From assembly GCA_015059905.1 (NCBI GenBank), contig SUZN01000003.1, positions 248,001-312,000 on the forward strand: a stretch of DNA of 64,000 nt, given 5' to 3'. The position numbers and the translations under genes are program-made. Source of the DNA: Rikenellaceae bacterium. Its GTDB lineage: Bacteria; Bacteroidota; Bacteroidia; Bacteroidales; Rikenellaceae. The first letter of the stretch is position 1, and every line of letters starts with the position of its first letter. The notes under the pieces are model-generated. The model saw only the letters and a list, made by a program, of their open reading frames with translations, was not told the DNA's origin and did no database searches. This document shows positions 44,293 through 53,296 of this stretch, one piece after another.

Positions 44293-45677
44293 CAAGCCTT
44301 CTTTGCTAACTCCTCGGCAATAGCGCCGCAATAAGCATCAATGTTTCCTGCACCAAAGCTAACGACAACATCCGTCTCCGCTGCACCCAGCATCTGCGCC
44401 AAATTCTCACGCTCACAGATTGATGTTGGCACACCAACCAGCTCGGCAATCATCTCCGACCCAACGCCCTCGATAGGCTCCTCACGCGCAGGGTAGATTG
44501 GTACCAGCACAACCTCATCTGCGTGCGACAAGGCTGCCGCAAACTCACGATAGAGGTCACGCGTGCGAGTGTAGAGATGGGGCTGGAACACCGCTGTCAG
44601 CTTGCGCCCAGGAAACATCTTTCTTACCGATGTAATTGTTGCCTCCAACTCCTCGGGGTGGTGAGCATAGTCGTCCATATAGACCTGACGAGGGGTATTT
44701 ACATAAAACTCAAATCTGCGCTTAACTCCCTGATATTCACGCAAACCCTTACGCAGCTTATCCAAATCGAGCGACTCGCCACGACGCTTTGCAGCGCACC
44801 ACATCGATGCCACCGCCGCCACAGCATTCTCGACATTCACCCAGCCAGGGATGCCCAGATGACAACCCTCAATCACACCATCGGGCGTAACAACATCGAA
44901 ATCGTAATAACCGCCCTCGCAGAGCGAAATATTCTTCGCATAGAAGTCGCTATCGGTGCAATCGTAGCTATATCGCCAGATATCTATCCCTTCGGGCAGA
45001 GGTATCTCAACACCCTGCTTCAGTACCAGAGCACCGCCCTGCTTTATCAGCGCCGCAAATTCGCCAAACGCCTCCACGACAGCCTCATAGGTGCCATATA
45101 TATCGAGGTGGTCAGCCGCCACCGAGGTAATCACTGCAACATCGGGTTTCAGGCGCAGGAATGAGCGGTCAAACTCATCAGCCTCCACCGCGAGGCGGTC
45201 GCCCTTACCAAGAACAAGGTTACTGTCAAAGTTCTTCGATATGCCGCCCAGAAAAGCGTTTCCACCCATCTCGGTTGCCTGATTAAGCCACGCTATAAGG
45301 GTCGATGTGGTGGTCTTGCCGTGTGTGCCCGCCACAGCCATAACATACTTGCCTTCAGAGAGATGACCCAGCATCTGCGAGCGCTTCTCCATCTTGAAGC
45401 CGCCACGACGGAAGTACTGCATCTGCGGATGCTCCTCGGGCACCGCAGGAGTATATACCACCAGCGTGGAATTGACAAAACGGTAGGTCGATGGAATATG
45501 CTCCACACCATCCTTATAGCACACCTCGGCGCCCTCGGCTGCGAGAGCCTGCGTCAGCGGTGTCTCGGTGCGGTCGTAGCCCGCCACCATCTTCTTCTCG
45601 TGCAGGAAATAACGAGCCAAGGCACTCATACCGATGCCTCCGATGCCCATAAAATAGATATTGTTAAAGTGCTTCAT
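44292..45677 (-). CDS. murC: UDP-N-acetylmuramate--L-alanine ligase MurC
   Basis: A 461-residue Mur ligase from the ATG at 45677 (MKHFNNIYFMGIGGIGMSALARYF); the 16 upstream in-frame residues overlap murG and are not family sequence. Rossmann loop GIGGIGMS, P-loop AVAGTHGKTTTSTLIAW (~110-125), and the late motifs DDYAHHPEE and FQPHLYTRTRDLY are intact. It adds L-Ala to UDP-MurNAc, the first peptide step of peptidoglycan synthesis. It starts 4 nt after murG and overlaps ftsQ by one base, the usual dcw order. Confidence 0.95.
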   Translation of the reverse strand: MKHFNNIYFMGIGGIGMSALARYFLHEKKMVAGYDRTETPLTQALAAEGAEVCYKDGVEHIPSTYRFVNSTLVVYTPAVPEEHPQMQYFRRGGFKMEKRSQMLGHLSEGKYVMAVAGTHGKTTTSTLIAWLNQATEMGGNAFLGGISKNFDSNLVLGKGDRLAVEADEFDRSFLRLKPDVAVITSVAADHLDIYGTYEAVVEAFGEFAALIKQGGALVLKQGVEIPLPEGIDIWRYSYDCTDSDFYAKNISLCEGGYYDFDVVTPDGVIEGCHLGIPGWVNVENAVAAVASMWCAAKRRGESLDLDKLRKGLREYQGVKRRFEFYVNTPRQVYMDDYAHHPEELEATITSVRKMFPGRKLTAVFQPHLYTRTRDLYREFAAALSHADEVVLVPIYPAREEPIEGVGSEMIAELVGVPTSICERENLAQMLGAAETDVVVSFGAGNIDAYCGAIAEELAKKA

Positions 45678-45681
45678 ATCT

Positions 45682-46779
45682 TTACCACTCCTTTTCAATT
45701 TGACGTGCCACACGCTCGGCAGCATCCTTCACCCCCAAGCGCAGGATATTTCGCGACAACGTATTAAGTCGCTCCTTATCGGCAAGCAATGCCAAGGCGC
45801 GAGTCATACCTTTGCTCACCGCCTCCACATCGCGCACCATCTCGGCAGCATCCTTCTCAACCAGCGCCATAGCGTTCTTGGTCTGATGATCCTCCGCCAC
45901 ATTGGGCGATGGGACAAAGAGCGTAGGCTTACCCACCAGACATAGCTCTGACACGGTGCAGGCGCCACTGCGTGACACCACAAGGTCGGCAACCTCGTAG
46001 GCGTAGTCCATACGCTCGATAAATGCGCCCTGCCATATATTCTTCGTTGGGTGCTCCTTGAGGAACTCCTGCATCTCCTTTTCGTAGAACTTACCCGTCT
46101 GCCAGATAACCTGCACAGGGGCTTCACCATCGAGCGTAAGTATCCAGCTCTTCATCATCTCGTTCAGCGTGCGTGTACCGAGCGAGCCACCCACAACAAG
46201 CAGCGTAGGCATATCAGCCTTAAAGCCGTAATACTCCAACGCCTCGGCACTCTTCTCCTTCTTGGGAGCAAAGCTACCACGCAGAGGGTTACCCGTCATA
46301 ATGATGCGGTCGGCGCGGAAGAAACGCTCCATATCGTCATACGCCACACATATACGACGTGCCTTGCGTGAGAGAATCTTGTTTGTCACGCCCGCGTGCG
46401 AGTTCTGCTCCTGGATGACCGTTGGCACACCCATACGCTGCGCCGCCCACAGCACAGGCGCGCTGGCATAACCGCCAAAGCCCACGACAATATCTGCCGA
46501 GAAGTCACGAATGATACGCTTCGCCTTGCTCACACTGCGAACCACCTTCCAGGGCACCAGCAAGTTGTTCAAATCAAAACGGCGCTGCATACCCGCAATA
46601 GGCAATCCTACTATATCATAACCCAGCGCTGGCACCTTCTCCATCTCCATCTTACCCTCGGCACCTACAAAAAGTATCTCAACACGCTCCTTGTGTCGTT
46701 GCTTGAGTGCCTCGGCAACCGCCACAGCGGGATAGATATGTCCACCCGTGCCTCCGCCTGATAATATTACTCGTTTCAT
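45682..46779 (-). CDS. murG: Undecaprenyl-diphospho-muramoylpentapeptide GlcNAc transferase MurG
   Basis: A 365-residue GT28 enzyme making lipid II from lipid I at the inner face of the membrane. ILSGGGTGGHIYPAVAVAEAL (membrane/UDP loop) is at the N-terminus; GFGGYASAPVLWAA, QEQNSHAGVTNKILSRKA and VVGGSLGTRTLNEMM follow, and the UDP-GlcNAc-binding SRSGACTVSELCLVGKP (~265-280) is complete. Length is normal. It is the first gene of the local division operon; the genes normally upstream in the dcw cluster (ftsW, murD, mraY) are not present, yifB being next. Confidence 0.94.
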   Translation of the reverse strand: MKRVILSGGGTGGHIYPAVAVAEALKQRHKERVEILFVGAEGKMEMEKVPALGYDIVGLPIAGMQRRFDLNNLLVPWKVVRSVSKAKRIIRDFSADIVVGFGGYASAPVLWAAQRMGVPTVIQEQNSHAGVTNKILSRKARRICVAYDDMERFFRADRIIMTGNPLRGSFAPKKEKSAEALEYYGFKADMPTLLVVGGSLGTRTLNEMMKSWILTLDGEAPVQVIWQTGKFYEKEMQEFLKEHPTKNIWQGAFIERMDYAYEVADLVVSRSGACTVSELCLVGKPTLFVPSPNVAEDHQTKNAMALVEKDAAEMVRDVEAVSKGMTRALALLADKERLNTLSRNILRLGVKDAAERVARQIEKEW

Positions 46780-46932
46780 TTTCTGTATTACTTTTACTAT
46801 ATGTTACTGCGACACAACCGTATATGAGCTACTCATCGTCTGCTCAACCTACGGCATTCGCCATTATATTTATAGAGTAACCTAACTCCAAATTTCTATC
46901 TATATATAAAACCCAAAATAATTTTGAATTTC

Positions 46933-48465
46933 CTATCGTCCCCAGCTCTCTCTATCGAGTGAACGATAGCCTATCGCCTCGGATATATGCTGCGGCTGGA
47001 TGTCCGCCTCGCCCTCAAGGTCAGCAATCGTGCGCGCCACTTTGATTATGCGGTCGTAAGCTCGTGCCGAGAGCTGCAACCTATCCATCGCCGCATCGAG
47101 CAGACGACGTGCCGTTGGCGACAATGGGCAGAACTTACGCAACATAGCCGATGACATCATCGTGTTGGTATATATCCCCAGACCCTGAAAACGCTTCGCC
47201 TGCACCTCACGGGCACGCATCACACGCTCACGCACCACAGCGCTCGACTCCGCCACCTCCTCCGATGACATCTCCTCGCGCGACACGGGCGTCACCTCGA
47301 CGTGCAAATCAATTCTATCCATCAACGGTCCCGACACCCTGCCCAGATAGCGATGCACCGCCGCAGGCGAGCAACTACACTCCTTCGTGGGGTGGTTATA
47401 ATAACCACAGGGACAAGGATTCATCGACGCCACAAGCGTGAAATTAGAGGGATAATCCACCGCATAACGCGCTCTGGCAATCGAGATATGTTTATCCTCC
47501 AGCGGCTGACGCAACACCTCCAGCACGCCATGTCCAAACTCTGGCAACTCATCCAGAAACAGCACTCCATTATGCGCCAGCGACACCTCGCCAGGCTGCG
47601 GAGTCTGACCGCCACCAATAAGCGCCACAGGCGATGCCAGATGGTGCGGCGCACGGAACGGACGATGGGTCATCAATCCGCGCATTGCTCCCAGCTTACC
47701 CGCCACAGAGTGTATCTTGGTGGTCTCCAGTGCCTCCTCACGACTCATCGGAGGCAATATCGAGGGCATACGCTTCGCCAGCATAGTCTTACCCGACCCA
47801 GGAGGACCTATCATTATCACGTTGTGACCTCCCGCCGCCGCAATCTCCATCGCACGCTTGACGTGCGCCTGACCCTTCACGTCGGCGAAGTCATCCATAT
47901 ACTCTTCCCTCTCTACATTCTCTATCTTCGTCCCCATAGTAGGCTCAAGTGCAAGGTCGCCATTAAGCACCGAGGCAAGTTGAGTGAGCGACTCGACAGC
48001 ATAGACCTCAACACCCTCCACCACAGCCGCCTCGGCAGCATTCTCCTGCGGAACATATATCTTCCGAAAGCCCTGCGCCCGCGCCTCGGCAGCCACAGGC
48101 AGCACACCCTTCACGCCACGAATAGAGCCATCGAGCGACAGCTCTCCCACAAACACCACATCCTCCAGAGCCTCCGCCGAGAGCTGCTCGGTAGCGGCAA
48201 GTATCGCCACAGCGATGGGCAAATCAAATCCCGACCCCTCCTTACGCAGGTCGGCAGGAGCGAGGTTTACCACACACTTCCTGACCGTCATACGGTAGCC
48301 CGAATTCTCAAACGCCGCACGCACACGTTGCTCGCTCTCCTTCACAGCGTTATCGGGTAGTCCGACCAGAAAAAGTCCCAAGCCACCGCCTGTGATGCTC
48401 ACCTCGACGGTAACCATCACAGCCCCAATGCCCGACACAGCTCCTGTATTTGTCCTAACTACCAT
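46933..48465 (-). CDS. YifB/ComM-family Mg-chelatase-like AAA+ ATPase
   Basis: A 510-residue protein of the YifB/ComM family. It has an N-terminal Lon-protease-like (ChlI) domain (~20-140; EVSITGGGLGLFLVGLPDNAVKESEQRVRAA, FVGELSLDGSIRGVKGVLP), an AAA+ domain (~190-400) with Walker A MIGPPGSGKTMLAKRMPSILPP and Walker B GVLFLDELPEFG, and a C-terminal Mg-chelatase domain (~400-500; MDRIDLHVEVTPV, LSARAYDRIIKVARTIADLEG). A CPCGYYNHPTKECSCSP zinc-like motif sits in the middle. ComM homologues are hexameric helicases promoting branch migration in natural transformation. It lies next to dnaB, comF and priA. Confidence 0.92.
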   Translation of the reverse strand: MVVRTNTGAVSGIGAVMVTVEVSITGGGLGLFLVGLPDNAVKESEQRVRAAFENSGYRMTVRKCVVNLAPADLRKEGSGFDLPIAVAILAATEQLSAEALEDVVFVGELSLDGSIRGVKGVLPVAAEARAQGFRKIYVPQENAAEAAVVEGVEVYAVESLTQLASVLNGDLALEPTMGTKIENVEREEYMDDFADVKGQAHVKRAMEIAAAGGHNVIMIGPPGSGKTMLAKRMPSILPPMSREEALETTKIHSVAGKLGAMRGLMTHRPFRAPHHLASPVALIGGGQTPQPGEVSLAHNGVLFLDELPEFGHGVLEVLRQPLEDKHISIARARYAVDYPSNFTLVASMNPCPCGYYNHPTKECSCSPAAVHRYLGRVSGPLMDRIDLHVEVTPVSREEMSSEEVAESSAVVRERVMRAREVQAKRFQGLGIYTNTMMSSAMLRKFCPLSPTARRLLDAAMDRLQLSARAYDRIIKVARTIADLEGEADIQPQHISEAIGYRSLDRESWGR

Positions 48466-48476
48466 CTGCGCTACAT

Positions 48477-50120
48477 TTAGAATGGCACCTCGTCGGTCAG
48501 TGGAGCCTGCTTATCGAGGTTTGTCTGCACTGGAGGCATAGGCGTAGCGCCCAAATCAAACTCGCCGCCACCCATAGCCGAGCCCAGACCGCCCGCCATA
48601 GCGCCACCCGCAGGTGCTGCATCGACAATATCGCCGACAGAGCCATTACCCATACTGCCGTAGTTATAGGCAGGTGCGCCACCCATTGGGTCGGCAGCCG
48701 TAGAGCCCTCATCAGCCTCCATATCGGCAAAGCGCGCCTGGTCCTTCAGGAAGCGGAGCTTCACATCGCACACCGCACCGTTACGGTGCTTCGCCAGGAT
48801 AATCTCCGCCAAGCCCGCCGTAGGCAGACCATTCTCGTCGGTGGTCATACCATAGTACTCGGGGCGGTGGATAAATGCCACAATATCGGCATCCTGCTCG
48901 ATAGCTCCCGACTCACGCAGGTCGCTCAACTGTGGTCGTTTTGAGCCACCACGCTGCTCCGTAGCACGGCTCAACTGCGAGAGGGCAATCATCGGCACAT
49001 TCAGCTCCTTGGCGATAGCCTTCAGCGTACGCGAGATGAATGCCACCTCCTGCTCACGGTTACCGTTGCTCTTGGAGTCCTGGTTGCCTGTCATCAGCTG
49101 CAAGTAGTCGATGACGATAATTTTGATGTCGTTATGTATCTTGAGTCGGCGCGCCTTTGAGCGGAACTCAAAGACCGACAACGCTGGTGTGTCGTCAATG
49201 TAAAGCGGAGCTGTACCCAGAGGCTTGGTTGCACTCTCCAAGTGTCGCCACTGCTCGGGCGTGAGCTTACCCGACTTGATGTCGTTGCTGTATAGACCTG
49301 TCTCCGCCACGATGAGTCGCATCATAAGCTGCACTGCCGACATCTCAAGCGAGAAGAACGCCACAGGTGCCTGATGCTCGATAGCCATATTACGCGCCAT
49401 AGAGAGCACGAAGGCTGTCTTACCCATTGAAGGACGTGCCGCGATGATAATCAAGTCGCTTGGCTGCCATCCCATAGTCACGCGGTCCAGCGCCATAAAA
49501 CCCGAAGGCACACCATTGAAGGCAGAGGAGTTCTTACTCGCCTCCTCAATCTGCGCCAGCGCCTTGGCGAGGATATCCTTCGCATTCTGCACCGAGCGCT
49601 TGACGTGACCCTCGGCAACCTTGAAAATCTCGCCCTCAGCAAAACCAATCAAGTCGGTCACATCCTGGTCCTCGTCGTAGGAGCGACGCTGAATCTCTGT
49701 CGCAGAGCGTATCAGCTCACGCTGCACATACTTCTGCGCAATAATCTTGGCGTGGAACTCCACATTGGCAGCCGAGCCGACCTTCTGCGTCAGCTGTGCC
49801 AGATATGCTGCACCTCCCACCTTCTTCAGCTCCTTGCGCACCTTCAACTGCTCGGTGACGGTGTAGAGGTCAATGGGCTTCAGCTCTGCCGAGAGGGTCT
49901 CGATAGCCTTGTAGATGATACGGTGCTCCTCGGTGTAGAAGGTGTCGGCGGTGATATACTCCTGTACGGCGATGATACTATCACGCTCAAGCATCAGCGC
50001 ACCCAACACAGCCTCCTCAAGCTCAACGGCTTGCGGCGGCACAGTACCCACTACTGTGGTCTCACTCATCTTATCGTATGCGGCGCGATTTGCTGCCGAC
50101 GGGGTAAATTCTTTTGCCAT
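48477..50120 (-). CDS. dnaB: Replicative DNA helicase DnaB
   Basis: The ATG at 50120 (MAKEFTPSAANRAAYDKM) is preferred; an in-frame start at 50144 adds eight non-family residues. 547 residues. The N-terminal DnaB domain (~38-140) contains PQAVELEEAVLGALMLERDSI, followed by the linker helix and a RecA-like motor domain with Walker A IIAARPSMGKTAF, IDDTPALSVFEFRSKARRL, Walker B region IIVIDYLQLM and SQLSRATEQRGGSKRPQLSDLRESGAIEQDAD. The C-terminal tail (~460-547) is Gly/Ala-rich and unique. It is 11 nt upstream of yifB on the same strand. Confidence 0.94.
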   Translation of the reverse strand: MAKEFTPSAANRAAYDKMSETTVVGTVPPQAVELEEAVLGALMLERDSIIAVQEYITADTFYTEEHRIIYKAIETLSAELKPIDLYTVTEQLKVRKELKKVGGAAYLAQLTQKVGSAANVEFHAKIIAQKYVQRELIRSATEIQRRSYDEDQDVTDLIGFAEGEIFKVAEGHVKRSVQNAKDILAKALAQIEEASKNSSAFNGVPSGFMALDRVTMGWQPSDLIIIAARPSMGKTAFVLSMARNMAIEHQAPVAFFSLEMSAVQLMMRLIVAETGLYSNDIKSGKLTPEQWRHLESATKPLGTAPLYIDDTPALSVFEFRSKARRLKIHNDIKIIVIDYLQLMTGNQDSKSNGNREQEVAFISRTLKAIAKELNVPMIALSQLSRATEQRGGSKRPQLSDLRESGAIEQDADIVAFIHRPEYYGMTTDENGLPTAGLAEIILAKHRNGAVCDVKLRFLKDQARFADMEADEGSTAADPMGGAPAYNYGSMGNGSVGDIVDAAPAGGAMAGGLGSAMGGGEFDLGATPMPPVQTNLDKQAPLTDEVPF

Positions 50121-50228
50121 AAAAATCGGGAAACTATATTTCAAGTTTCAAAATTAGCAAATTTTACCCAAACAGCAAGAGAGAAACAATATGAATTTAT
50201 TGAAAATTGTAAACAACGATATTAACAT

Positions 50229-50948
50229 CTACTGTTTGATATGCAAACTATGGCGCGGAGTAGCCAGCACAGCCACACTCAAACGCACATCCTCAACCGA
50301 CTTCAGAATTGTCTCACCCAGCGACATAATGGTTGCGCCTGTGGTAAAGACATCATCAACCAGAAGGATATGCTTACCTTTGAGAGCCTCCCGACGACGT
50401 ACACGGAAGATACCCTCGACATTATCCCAACGCTCATCCCTGCGCTGGGTGGTTTGGCTCGAATTGTAGCAGTAACGGCTCACGCTGCCCACATCAACCT
50501 TTACCCCCAGCTCACGCGCCACACCGCGAGCAATATACTCCGACTGATTATATCCACGAAACAATCTTCTTACCAGATGTAGCGGCACAGGCACAACAAC
50601 ATCCACATCGGCATATAGCCCACTCTCGCGCAGTAGTGCGCCATACCAGCGACCCATATTGTAAGCCACACGCCACCGCCCCGCATACTTGAAACGATGT
50701 ACCATATCACGCCAGGGGCTACCCTCGACATACCAGAACATAGCCGAAGCTCGCACCACAGGCATCAAACCCCAAAATCGCTCATTCATAGCATTATGCG
50801 CCTGCTGCCACAGACCTGTAAGCGGAGCCGTCATCTCGCACAAAGGGCAGACAACCGCACCCGCAGCTATCGGCTTGCCGCATATCGCACACGAAGGCGG
50901 AGCGATGAGCGACATCACATCGCGCAACATATCATTGAGCATCGACAT
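50229..50948 (-). CDS. comF: ComF-family phosphoribosyltransferase-like protein
   Basis: A 239-residue protein with an N-terminal zinc finger (CAICGKPIAAGAVVCPLCE, residues ~20-38), the middle DMVHRFKYAGRWRVAYNMGRW, VPVPLHLVRRLFRGYNQSEYIARGVA and the PRPP-type loop ILLVDDVFTTGATI (~195-208). ComF proteins are needed for DNA uptake and interact with PriA in some bacteria. Here comF overlaps the 3' end of priA by 17 nt on the same strand, which fits that connection. Enzyme activity is unproven in the family. Confidence 0.9.
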   Translation of the reverse strand: MSMLNDMLRDVMSLIAPPSCAICGKPIAAGAVVCPLCEMTAPLTGLWQQAHNAMNERFWGLMPVVRASAMFWYVEGSPWRDMVHRFKYAGRWRVAYNMGRWYGALLRESGLYADVDVVVPVPLHLVRRLFRGYNQSEYIARGVARELGVKVDVGSVSRYCYNSSQTTQRRDERWDNVEGIFRVRRREALKGKHILLVDDVFTTGATIMSLGETILKSVEDVRLSVAVLATPRHSLHIKQ

Positions 50949-53187
50949 CGGTCGTAATCGTTATCGGTTTATACTCCTCGTGCGCCGCAGCATCACGCAG
51001 CACCTCGCGCAACAACTCCCTGGCACGAGCAAGCGAGCGACCATTCTCAATCTTGAGCATAAGGCGCTGGATATAGACCCCACGAATACGGTCAACAGAG
51101 GGCGCAACAGGACCGAAGACACGCCCGCCAAACTTCGCTCGCAAAGAGTCGGCAAACCACATCGCGCCACGCCGCAGCAGAGAGAGGTTTTCGTGGCGCA
51201 GGGTAAACATAAAGAGATGAGAATAAGGGGGATAACTAAATGCGTGACGCTCCTGCAACTCACTGCGCGCCATAGCCTCATAGTCGCCCCTCAAGACCCA
51301 GCCAAGCAGCGGATGTTCAGTCTCCGAAGTCTGCACCACAACAACTCCCTCCGTCTCGCGTCTGCCAGCTCGACCCGCCACCTGCGTCAGGAGCTGAAAG
51401 GCTCGCTCCGAGGAGCGGAAATCGGGACTGCAAATAAGGTTGTCGGCATTCAGCACACCCACCACCGACACGCGCGAGAAGTCAAAACCTTTGGTTATCA
51501 TCTGCGTGCCGACCAAAATATCTGTCGCACCACTCTCGAAGTCGCGCACAATACGGTTATATGCGCTCTCCGATGTGGAGGTATCTCTGTCCAATCGCGC
51601 CACACGCGCCTCGGGGAAGAGCTCCGCCACAGCCTCCTCCACGCGCTCCGTACCAAAGCCCATAGGTTTCAAGTCAGCCGTTTCGCACTGCGGACAATGG
51701 TGTGGCACATCAGCCACATAACCACAATAGTGGCACTCCATACGGTTGCTCTTGCGGTGCATCGTAAGCGTCACGTTACAATGCGGACAACGCATCGTCC
51801 AGCCGCAACCGCTACACTGCACAAAGGGAGTGAAGCCTCGGCGATTCTGAAAAAGCATAACCTGCTCGCCACGCTCCAGCGCATCGTGCATCACATTGAG
51901 CAACTGCACATTGAAATGACTCTTGCGCTCGCCACGCTTGACCGAACGCATCGTGTCCGAGATGATTATTCGAGGTTGCCTTGAAGAGCCGTAACGCTCC
52001 TCCAAACGAGAATATCCATATTTTCCCCACTGCGCGTTGGCATAGCTCTCAAGCGAGGGTGTCGCACTGCCCAAAATCGTCCTTGCGCCGAACATCGAAG
52101 CCAGCACCACAGCGCAATCCCTGCCTTGATAGCGTGGGGCGGTATCGCTCTGCTTATAGCTTGAGTCGTGCTCCTCATCGACCACCACCAGCTGCAACCT
52201 TTTCAACGGCAGGAACAATGCCGAGCGCGCACCTACAACCAGCTCGCCTCCCTCACTATGCGCCAATCGCATATAACTCTCCGTACGGCGCAGAGCTGTC
52301 AGACGTGAGTGATATGCCGTCACGCGCGAGCCAAAGACACGCTCCATACGCTCGATAAGCTGCGCCGTCAACGCAATCTCGGGCACAAGCAACAAGACAT
52401 CACCTCCGCGCGAGAGGGTTTCGGCTATGAAGTGCATATATATCTCCGTCTTGCCCGACCCCGTCACGCCGTGCAGCAGATGTACGTTTTTCTCCGAGGA
52501 GGCTATCTCTTCCTTCACGCGTCGCTGTTCATCGGAGAGCGTAGGCAACACGAAAGCTACCGAGTTATCACGTTCCACCCTGCGCTCGCGCTCCTCAACG
52601 GTGATATATCCCGCCTTACGCAACGCAGCTATCTGTGCCGCATCGCACTCCAGCAGACGTCGTGGCACCTCGCCAAGACTATTTCGCTTGCTCTCATCAA
52701 ACGCAGCAATCGTTCTCAACAACTCGGCGCGGCGTGGCGCACGGCGACATATTCGCTCACACTCCGCCTGCAACACCTCACCCTCGCGCCACTCGGCTCT
52801 CAGGGCGATGTATGGCTCGGTGCGGGGCGAGAACTCCGCCGTCGAAAACTCCACTTCACTTGCTCCGCGCGGCTTAATCAGCGAGGGCAACGCCATACGC
52901 ATAACCTCGCCAAGAGTGCACATATAGTACTCCGCCAGCCACTCCCAATATCGGCGTTGCTGCGCGCCAACCAAAGGCACATCGTAGAGCCTGCGCCCCA
53001 CCGTCTTGACACGCTTCACGCGCGGCGGCTCGTTGTGGAGTCGCCACACGATGCCTGTGTAGATATGGCGCACACCGAACTGCACAGCCACAGCATCCCC
53101 TTCGCGCAGCTCCGCCCCCTCTGCTATCGCGTAGCAGTAGGCAGGTTGCGCCAAAGGCAGCACTATGTCGGCATAGGAGTAACTCAT
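50932..53187 (-). CDS. priA: Primosomal replication-restart helicase PriA
   Basis: The start at 53187 (MSYSYADIVLPLAQPAYCYA) is chosen; the longer open frame upstream runs over a neighbouring gene and is not family sequence. 751 residues. N-terminal 3'-DNA-end-binding domain (~1-100), Walker A LHGVTGSGKTEIYMH, DEEH box VVDEEHDSSYKQ, GSATPSLES, then eight zinc-binding Cys in four pairs (CSGCGW, CPHC, CHYCG, CPQC), and ILVGTQMITKGFDFSRV plus QVAGRAGR in the second RecA-like domain. It reloads DnaB at stalled forks; dnaB is nearby on the same strand. Confidence 0.94.
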   Translation of the reverse strand: MSYSYADIVLPLAQPAYCYAIAEGAELREGDAVAVQFGVRHIYTGIVWRLHNEPPRVKRVKTVGRRLYDVPLVGAQQRRYWEWLAEYYMCTLGEVMRMALPSLIKPRGASEVEFSTAEFSPRTEPYIALRAEWREGEVLQAECERICRRAPRRAELLRTIAAFDESKRNSLGEVPRRLLECDAAQIAALRKAGYITVEERERRVERDNSVAFVLPTLSDEQRRVKEEIASSEKNVHLLHGVTGSGKTEIYMHFIAETLSRGGDVLLLVPEIALTAQLIERMERVFGSRVTAYHSRLTALRRTESYMRLAHSEGGELVVGARSALFLPLKRLQLVVVDEEHDSSYKQSDTAPRYQGRDCAVVLASMFGARTILGSATPSLESYANAQWGKYGYSRLEERYGSSRQPRIIISDTMRSVKRGERKSHFNVQLLNVMHDALERGEQVMLFQNRRGFTPFVQCSGCGWTMRCPHCNVTLTMHRKSNRMECHYCGYVADVPHHCPQCETADLKPMGFGTERVEEAVAELFPEARVARLDRDTSTSESAYNRIVRDFESGATDILVGTQMITKGFDFSRVSVVGVLNADNLICSPDFRSSERAFQLLTQVAGRAGRRETEGVVVVQTSETEHPLLGWVLRGDYEAMARSELQERHAFSYPPYSHLFMFTLRHENLSLLRRGAMWFADSLRAKFGGRVFGPVAPSVDRIRGVYIQRLMLKIENGRSLARARELLREVLRDAAAHEEYKPITITTDVDAQ

Positions 53188-53242
53188 CTCGAAATCGCGT
53201 TTTGCCCGAAGGCTATCATAAAGCAAATATATAAAAAGTTTT

Positions 53243-53270
53243 TTTGTTATGAAAAAAATCTCTATCTTCG
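53243..53270 (+). promoter_or_regulatory. Candidate promoter of the secreted-protein gene
   Basis: TTTG (53243-53246) and TATCTTCG (53263-53270, one mismatch to TAnnTTTG) are 16 nt apart, shorter than the usual ~20. They fall over the first codons of the longer open frame that begins at 53249, which argues for the ATG at 53297. Confidence 0.4.
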
Positions 53271-53296
53271 CATTGAACGACAAACCTTTTTTCACT

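Noticed and set aside
47302..48360. Plus-strand open frame of 352 codons opposite yifB
   Set aside because: Antisense to an intact YifB ATPase; Arg/His-rich low-information translation.
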